From CAZKGE01 sp964636405 (GTDB lineage Bacteria > Bacillota > Clostridia > Christensenellales > CAG-138), in NCBI GenBank assembly GCA_964636405.1, contig CAZWSI010000006.1, positions 1-64,000 of the forward strand: a stretch of DNA of 64,000 bases. Reading direction: 5' to 3'. The notes beneath the pieces are model-generated. The model saw only the letters and a list, made by a program, of their open reading frames with translations. It did no database searches and was not told the DNA's origin. Shown piece after piece: positions 60,105 through 64,000 of this stretch. Position 1 is the first letter of the stretch. Each line of letters starts with the position of its first letter. A program made the position numbers and the translations under genes.

Positions 60105-60839
60105 TTAGCGGTATATGCGCACCCGCCCCGCAAACACCTTTTGGATCGCTTCCGAAAGGCTCTTTGCGCGCCCGCCCGAAAGATCGTACACGGTTAAACG
60201 CGCGGGCGCCATGCTGACCAGAAGCCCCACGATGCCGTCCTCTGAGCAGTCCACATATTCGATGCGGGCGTCGGAATCGTCCGTCAGGGTGCAGCTTCCG
60301 TCCGGGTTGAGGCACACGGACAATTCGCCTATGCGCGGCTGCTGGAGCTGCACAAAGGCGGAGAGCACGCCCATCAGCTCCGTGTACTCCCGGCAAAGCA
60401 ATTGCTCGGCGGCAGCACGCTCAACCAGTCCCTGCCAGAAAGAAAGCACATCCTGCATGCGAAATTGCAGGTAGCCCTCCAGATTGATCTCGTCCCAATC
60501 CGCCAGATATTGCGCGAGCGCCGCGCGCACGCCGCGCGGAAGCGCCTCCTGCCGCGCAAGATGCAACGCGCTCGTTACGACCTCCTGCTTTTCCGCAAGG
60601 CTGAGCGGGAGCGGGTCGGCCATTCGCGCAAGCTCAAAGGGCAGCAGATCCCGCGTGAGCAGGAGCGAGAGCGCCTGCGCCAGCGCGTCCGCCGCGTCCG
60701 CGCAGCTTACTTCCAGCAGCACGCAGCCCGCGTCCGCCGAAAGCACGCCGTATTGCGCGCCGCATTGCGCAAGCCGCCGCTCCAGGAGACGCGGTATGTC
60801 CACGTCGTATTTTTGTGTGCAAATCTGGTATTTGGCCAT
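60105..60839 (-). CDS. YtxC-like sporulation-associated protein
   Basis: Protein of 244 residues. The second half fits the YtxC family: GYLQFRMQDVLSFWQGLVERAAAEQLLCREYTELMGVLSAFVQLQQPRIGELSV (read in blocks around 120-175), whose members occur in endospore formers and have no defined biochemical role. ATG 60839 (MAKYQICTQKYD) was chosen with GGGAG 12 bases upstream; in-frame starts up to 61001 exist but add a stretch without family resemblance. It supports the view that the host sporulates. Confidence 0.75.
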   Translation of the reverse strand: MAKYQICTQKYDVDIPRLLERRLAQCGAQYGVLSADAGCVLLEVSCADAADALAQALSLLLTRDLLPFELARMADPLPLSLAEKQEVVTSALHLARQEALPRGVRAALAQYLADWDEINLEGYLQFRMQDVLSFWQGLVERAAAEQLLCREYTELMGVLSAFVQLQQPRIGELSVCLNPDGSCTLTDDSDARIEYVDCSEDGIVGLLVSMAPARLTVYDLSGGRAKSLSEAIQKVFAGRVRIYR

Positions 60840-61140
60840 CAATTCGCTACGCTCCCAGTTTTTATCCGTTTCGTCGCTCCCTATCATCATATTCAGGAGC
60901 GCGGGAATTTGGCATCCCCGGCAAAGAATGCGAAAATCGCCTCCGCATTGCTTCGCCTCGCTTAGTATGGCCCGCATTTTGCTTTTGCCGCATGGAAACA
61001 TGATGGATCAAGCAAACCGCAGGCCGGCGGTTTCGCGAGCATGCCACATTCGTGACTGGATTTTCCATAAAACTGCCTATACTCTACAATTGTGAGTTCA
61101 AAATTATGTTGTAAAACGGTGAGCATAAGAGGTGAACGAT

Positions 61141-62445
61141 ATGGAATATGGAGATTGGTACGAGCGCTATCAAAACGAAAACGGACAGCGCCAAACGCAA
61201 AAGAACGGACGCAGCGGGCAAACGCGGCGCAGCATCGGCGCTTTCGGACTGATCGTATGCATGCTGGTGGCCGCCGTGCTGGGCGGCGGCGTTGGCGGGT
61301 ATATTACCAAAAACGCCATGGAAGCGCAATTGACCGACGCAACCGCCGCCTTAAACGCCGCTGCCAGCGCGCTTGCGGATCATTCAGTTCCGAGCGAATC
61401 AGCAGCCAAGCCCGTGACCTCCTCACAGCAGACGGAAGAAAGCACGCTTCCCATGGGCGCGACGGCCGGCTTTTCCAAGGCGCAGATCATCGAGCTGTGC
61501 GCGCCGTCGGTGGTTGGCATCGACGTAACCTACCAGAGCGCGGGCTATAGCTACTGGGGCCAGCAGTATGCGCAGGAGAGCACGGGCTCGGGCAGCGGCA
61601 TCATCATCACCAGCGACGGGTATGTGGTTACCTGCATGCATGTGGTGGAGGGCGCAAGCAGCATCAAGGTGGTGCTCAACGACGATACGGTGCACGAAGC
61701 GACGCTCGTCGGCTGCGACGAACGCACGGATCTTGCCGTTATAAAGATGGAAGGCAGCGGCTTTACGCCCTGCACGCTGGGCGATTCGGATACCCTGACC
61801 GTGGGCGACGAGGTGATCGCCATCGGCAATCCCCTTGGCGAATTGCGCGGCACGGCGACAAGCGGCATCATCAGCGCGCTGAACCGGCGGGTGAATGTGG
61901 AGAATCTGAGCATGTCCCTGCTGCAGACCGACGCGGCCATCAGCCCGGGCAATTCGGGCGGCGGACTCTTTAACGACAGCGGCACGCTCGTTGGCATTGT
62001 GAACGCCAAGGCCAGCTCGAGCAATGCGGAGGGTCTGGGCTTTGCCATCCCTGTGTCGAGCGTGCGGGAGATCATTTCCGATCTCATGGACCTCGGCTAT
62101 GTCCGCGGCCGCGCGTATCTGGGCGTGTATACCCAGAACGTAACCTTGCAGTCCGGCGTGAGCGGCTGGGGCGGCTCGAGCTATTTCGGCAGCCACTTCG
62201 GAAGCGGGAGCACCTATTGCGTAAAGGTTGAACAGGTGGTTTCGGGCAGCGCTGCGGACGCGGCGGGCATTCAGCCCGGCGATTTGATTCTGGCGGTGGG
62301 CGACGTGACGGTCAGCGACGGAGATTCGCTATCCTCCGCAATCGGCGCATATAACGCGGGCGACACGGCCACACTAACAATACAACGGGACGGAGCCAAG
62401 CAGGACGTGACCGTAATCTTTGGGGAATACAGTCCCCAAGCCTGA
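61141..62445 (+). CDS. HtrA/DegP-like membrane-anchored serine protease
   Basis: Protein of 434 residues: cytoplasmic tail, one helix (about 35-58), Ser/Thr/Ala-rich linker, S1C trypsin-like domain and one PDZ domain (about 320-430). Catalytic triad: His in VTCMHVVEG near 167, Asp in TDLAVIK near 197, Ser in GNSGGGLF near 270. Degrades misfolded proteins at the outer face of the membrane. ATG 61141 follows AGAGGTG at seven bases; GTG 61132 lacks its own site. Single gene, closed by the hairpin 62503-62537. Confidence 0.95.
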   Translation: MEYGDWYERYQNENGQRQTQKNGRSGQTRRSIGAFGLIVCMLVAAVLGGGVGGYITKNAMEAQLTDATAALNAAASALADHSVPSESAAKPVTSSQQTEESTLPMGATAGFSKAQIIELCAPSVVGIDVTYQSAGYSYWGQQYAQESTGSGSGIIITSDGYVVTCMHVVEGASSIKVVLNDDTVHEATLVGCDERTDLAVIKMEGSGFTPCTLGDSDTLTVGDEVIAIGNPLGELRGTATSGIISALNRRVNVENLSMSLLQTDAAISPGNSGGGLFNDSGTLVGIVNAKASSSNAEGLGFAIPVSSVREIISDLMDLGYVRGRAYLGVYTQNVTLQSGVSGWGGSSYFGSHFGSGSTYCVKVEQVVSGSAADAAGIQPGDLILAVGDVTVSDGDSLSSAIGAYNAGDTATLTIQRDGAKQDVTVIFGEYSPQA

Positions 62446-62502
62446 CCGAACCCGGGTCATTCCGCCTCTTGAGGCGATGACATACCCCCCAACCATCCTT
62501 GC

Positions 62503-62537
62503 GCACAAAGCCGCCCACCCCCCGGGCGGCTTTGTGC
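62503..62537. terminator. Strong bidirectional hairpin between htrA and the DUF4097 gene
   Basis: Perfect 14-bp stem GCACAAAGCCGCCC / GGGCGGCTTTGTGC with loop ACCCCCC, between two convergent genes. The TTT inside the stem's 3' arm and the position fit a terminator serving both strands. Confidence 0.8.
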
Positions 62538-62554
62538 ATGTTTCTGTATGCCGC

Positions 62555-63610
62555 TTAGCTGATTCCGATATCCACGTCTCCGCTCACCGTTTCAAAGGAA
62601 TAGTCGCACGCGCCGTTGCCGCAAACAATGCCGTTTTTACGCATGGTGCCGCTGATGGCGCAGCTTACATCGCCGGATACGGTTTCGTATTTTGCCGTAA
62701 AGCCGGTGTCGGCGGGGATGTTAAAGCGGATGCGGCCGGATACGGTGTTTAGCTCCGCCTCCTTGGGCGCAACGCTCGTCGTGACCGTGAGTTCGCCCGA
62801 AACGCCCTCGCAGTCCACCTCGCCGAACGCGCCCGTGGCTTCCGCTTTGCCGCTTACGGTTTCCATATCCAGCTTGAGCGCCGTGCACTGGAGGAGCGCA
62901 ATGCGCCCGCTCACGCTCTGCGCGTCCAGCTCGCTTAAGGTTGCGCCGCTTACGCTGATGTCGCCGGAGATCGACTCTACCTCCAGCTTGGAAAGGGAGA
63001 GGCCCTCGGTAATGAAATCGGCGGACACAAGCTCCAGCTCCAGCGAGGAAAGCGATTTTGTAAGGGACGTGGGGAGCGTGACGGTCAGGCGCTTGGCCGG
63101 GATGTTGAAGCGGTCGAGATCGAGCCAGTTCCAGGTGTTGAAGGTATCGTCGCAATAGCTGATTTTAAGCGTATCGCCCTGCACGGAGTAGCGGAGACGC
63201 TGCGTATTGGACAGGGCGCGGTCCGCAGTTTCGGAGAAGCGAATGTCGTTTCCCGCATCGGCGGCAAGCTGCACGTCGCCCGCCACCCACTGGATCTTGA
63301 TCTTTTTAATGCCGTCCGCCGCCAGCGCGACCTCGTCTTCGGTTGAAGCGGAGACGGCTTCGCCTGTCGGGCGCGCCGCGCCGCCCGAACTTGCGGCGCC
63401 GTCCGGGCTCGCCGTGCGAAACGGTGTGAGTGCGTCGCTCTGCGTATCGGAAACCGAACCGTGCAGCGCCTCGTCAAAGCTTACGTCCGCGCGCAGGGCG
63501 CGGAAAAACCGTGGGAGGTTCACGCCCATCAGGCAAGCCGCGAGAATGGCGGTGAGCAAGACGGCGACGATCGAGCCGGTCACGATGCGGATGATTGCTG
63601 AAGTACGCAT
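62555..63610 (-). CDS. DUF4097 family (adhesin-like beta-helix) membrane protein
   Basis: Protein of 351 residues: one N-terminal helix (IIRIVTGSIVAVLLTAILAACLMG), a Ser/Thr/Ala linker, then about 230 residues of short beta-strand repeats with the family rhythm (LSKLEVESISGDISVSG, LDAQSVSGRI, METVSGKAEATG, CEGVSGELTV, ETVSGDV). DUF4097 proteins usually follow DUF1700/HAAS-type membrane genes and a PadR regulator; the truncated gene upstream fits that habit. Exact function unknown, possibly envelope stress sensing. Ends close to the htrA hairpin. Confidence 0.88.
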   Translation of the reverse strand: MRTSAIIRIVTGSIVAVLLTAILAACLMGVNLPRFFRALRADVSFDEALHGSVSDTQSDALTPFRTASPDGAASSGGAARPTGEAVSASTEDEVALAADGIKKIKIQWVAGDVQLAADAGNDIRFSETADRALSNTQRLRYSVQGDTLKISYCDDTFNTWNWLDLDRFNIPAKRLTVTLPTSLTKSLSSLELELVSADFITEGLSLSKLEVESISGDISVSGATLSELDAQSVSGRIALLQCTALKLDMETVSGKAEATGAFGEVDCEGVSGELTVTTSVAPKEAELNTVSGRIRFNIPADTGFTAKYETVSGDVSCAISGTMRKNGIVCGNGACDYSFETVSGDVDIGIS

Positions 63611-63611
63611 G

Positions 63612-64000
63612 TTATTTGCCTCCTGCGTTCACTAGGTCGAATATGGCGCGGATGACGGAGCATGCGGCGCCCGTAATGGGGAAAACAAGCCAGGTGATGT
63701 ACCATGCCTGCGTCATAAAGCTGATGTAAAAATAGAGTCCGAGGCCAATGAGCCAGACCAGTCCGTTCATGGCGTTTACGGCCTGCCGCTGCCCCTTGTT
63801 TTCTTGCTTCCATTCCTTGAATTCTTCCACCATGGTGTCGTCGCGCCGCATATAGGTTCTGCCCGTGATGCGGTTGTAGATCAGCAGCGCCGTGGCCAGC
63901 GCGATCATCACGAACATGAGCGCCGGACCCGCGTTGCCGGAAATCAGAATGACCGGCACGAGCGAAAGAATATACAGCGCGATGGCAAGCGAAACAAAGA
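63612..64000 (-). CDS. Membrane protein, N-terminus beyond the window edge
   Basis: The frame stays open to base 64000, and its first visible residues (FVSLAIALYILSLVPVIL) already form a membrane helix, so the true start lies outside. Visible part about 128 residues: two N-terminal helices, a charged cytoplasmic loop with RRDDTMVEEFKEWKQENKGQRQ, then two more helices. The stop is one base before the DUF4097 start, so the two are co-translated. The layout fits HAAS/DUF1700-type partners of DUF4097 genes, but that domain itself would be in the missing part. Confidence 0.7.
   Translation of the reverse strand, partial: FVSLAIALYILSLVPVILISGNAGPALMFVMIALATALLIYNRITGRTYMRRDDTMVEEFKEWKQENKGQRQAVNAMNGLVWLIGLGLYFYISFMTQAWYITWLVFPITGAACSVIRAIFDLVNAGGK

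Overview
The window is a GC-rich piece of a bacterial chromosome, coding densely on both strands. It fits an endospore-forming, Gram-positive-type member of the Clostridia. The evidence is spoIIE, spoIIGA, sigE and a ytxC-like gene, a group II ECF vitamin-transporter core (ecfA1-ecfA2-ecfT) next to truA, LL-diaminopimelate aminotransferase (dapL), a phosphofructokinase with pyrophosphate-type motifs, lipoprotein and D,D-carboxypeptidase-like envelope genes, and strong AGGAGG ribosome sites. An uncultured gut anaerobe of the Christensenellales kind would fit, but that is a guess from gene style and there is no rRNA here to settle it.

Layout. 1-383: the 5' part of a tRNA-Ser running off the left edge, then a broken second tRNA-Ser 5' half. 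384-5266 (minus): one run LRR protein - ecfA1 - ecfA2 - ecfT - truA - tadA. 5412-8997 (minus): SDR, homoserine dehydrogenase, and a fusion of an ECF S-component-like membrane domain with a type II pantothenate kinase. 9120-13380: mixed small genes (degenerate LCP protein, nuclease-like protein, DUF4003, GNAT, membrane protein). 13651-24060 (plus): a long apparent operon for a synthase-dependent exopolysaccharide: DivIVA-like protein, lipoprotein joining a pseudo-deacetylase to an SGNH esterase, DUF4358 lipoprotein, PilZ-glycosyltransferase, membrane pseudo-deacetylase, GH18-like lipoprotein, AlgI-type MBOAT acyltransferase and DHHW/AlgX-like protein. 24139-27119 (minus): dapL - tmk - PPi-type pfk. 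27370-31150 (plus): spoIIE - spoIIGA (frameshifted) - sigE. 31173-39325 (minus): glyS - putative Mn transporter - recD2 - comF, then a GH2 beta-galactosidase. 39518-41641 (plus): small Cys-rich protein, HMA metal chaperone, mnmA, VOC protein. 41893-46133 (minus): Gfo/Idh/MocA oxidoreductase and a large anchored surface protein. 46384-49328 (plus): AlkZ-like DNA glycosylase and GH13 alpha-glucosidase. 49440-51006 (minus): nadD-yqeK fusion and rsfS. 51114-54235 (plus): two envelope proteins and a phosphohexomutase. 54297-58234 (minus): VanY-like peptidase, and a GtrB/GtrII glucosylation pair. 58353-60055 (plus): ROK glucokinase and an anchored protein. 60105-60839 (minus): YtxC-like. 61141-62445 (plus): HtrA protease. 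62555-64000 (minus): DUF4097 protein and a membrane protein cut by the right edge.

The most unusual content is the exopolysaccharide operon. It combines a c-di-GMP-type (PilZ) processive synthase, two NodB-like domains that have both lost their metal-binding residues, a stand-alone GH18-like protein, and AlgI/DHHW O-acetylation machinery. Second is the transporter-kinase fusion, which would couple vitamin capture to phosphorylation. Third is the spoIIGA frameshift at a G6 tract, in the protease that activates the adjacent sigma-E.

Limits: all assignments come from reading motifs by eye. No searches, alignments or folding were run, and several start codons are ambiguous as noted.
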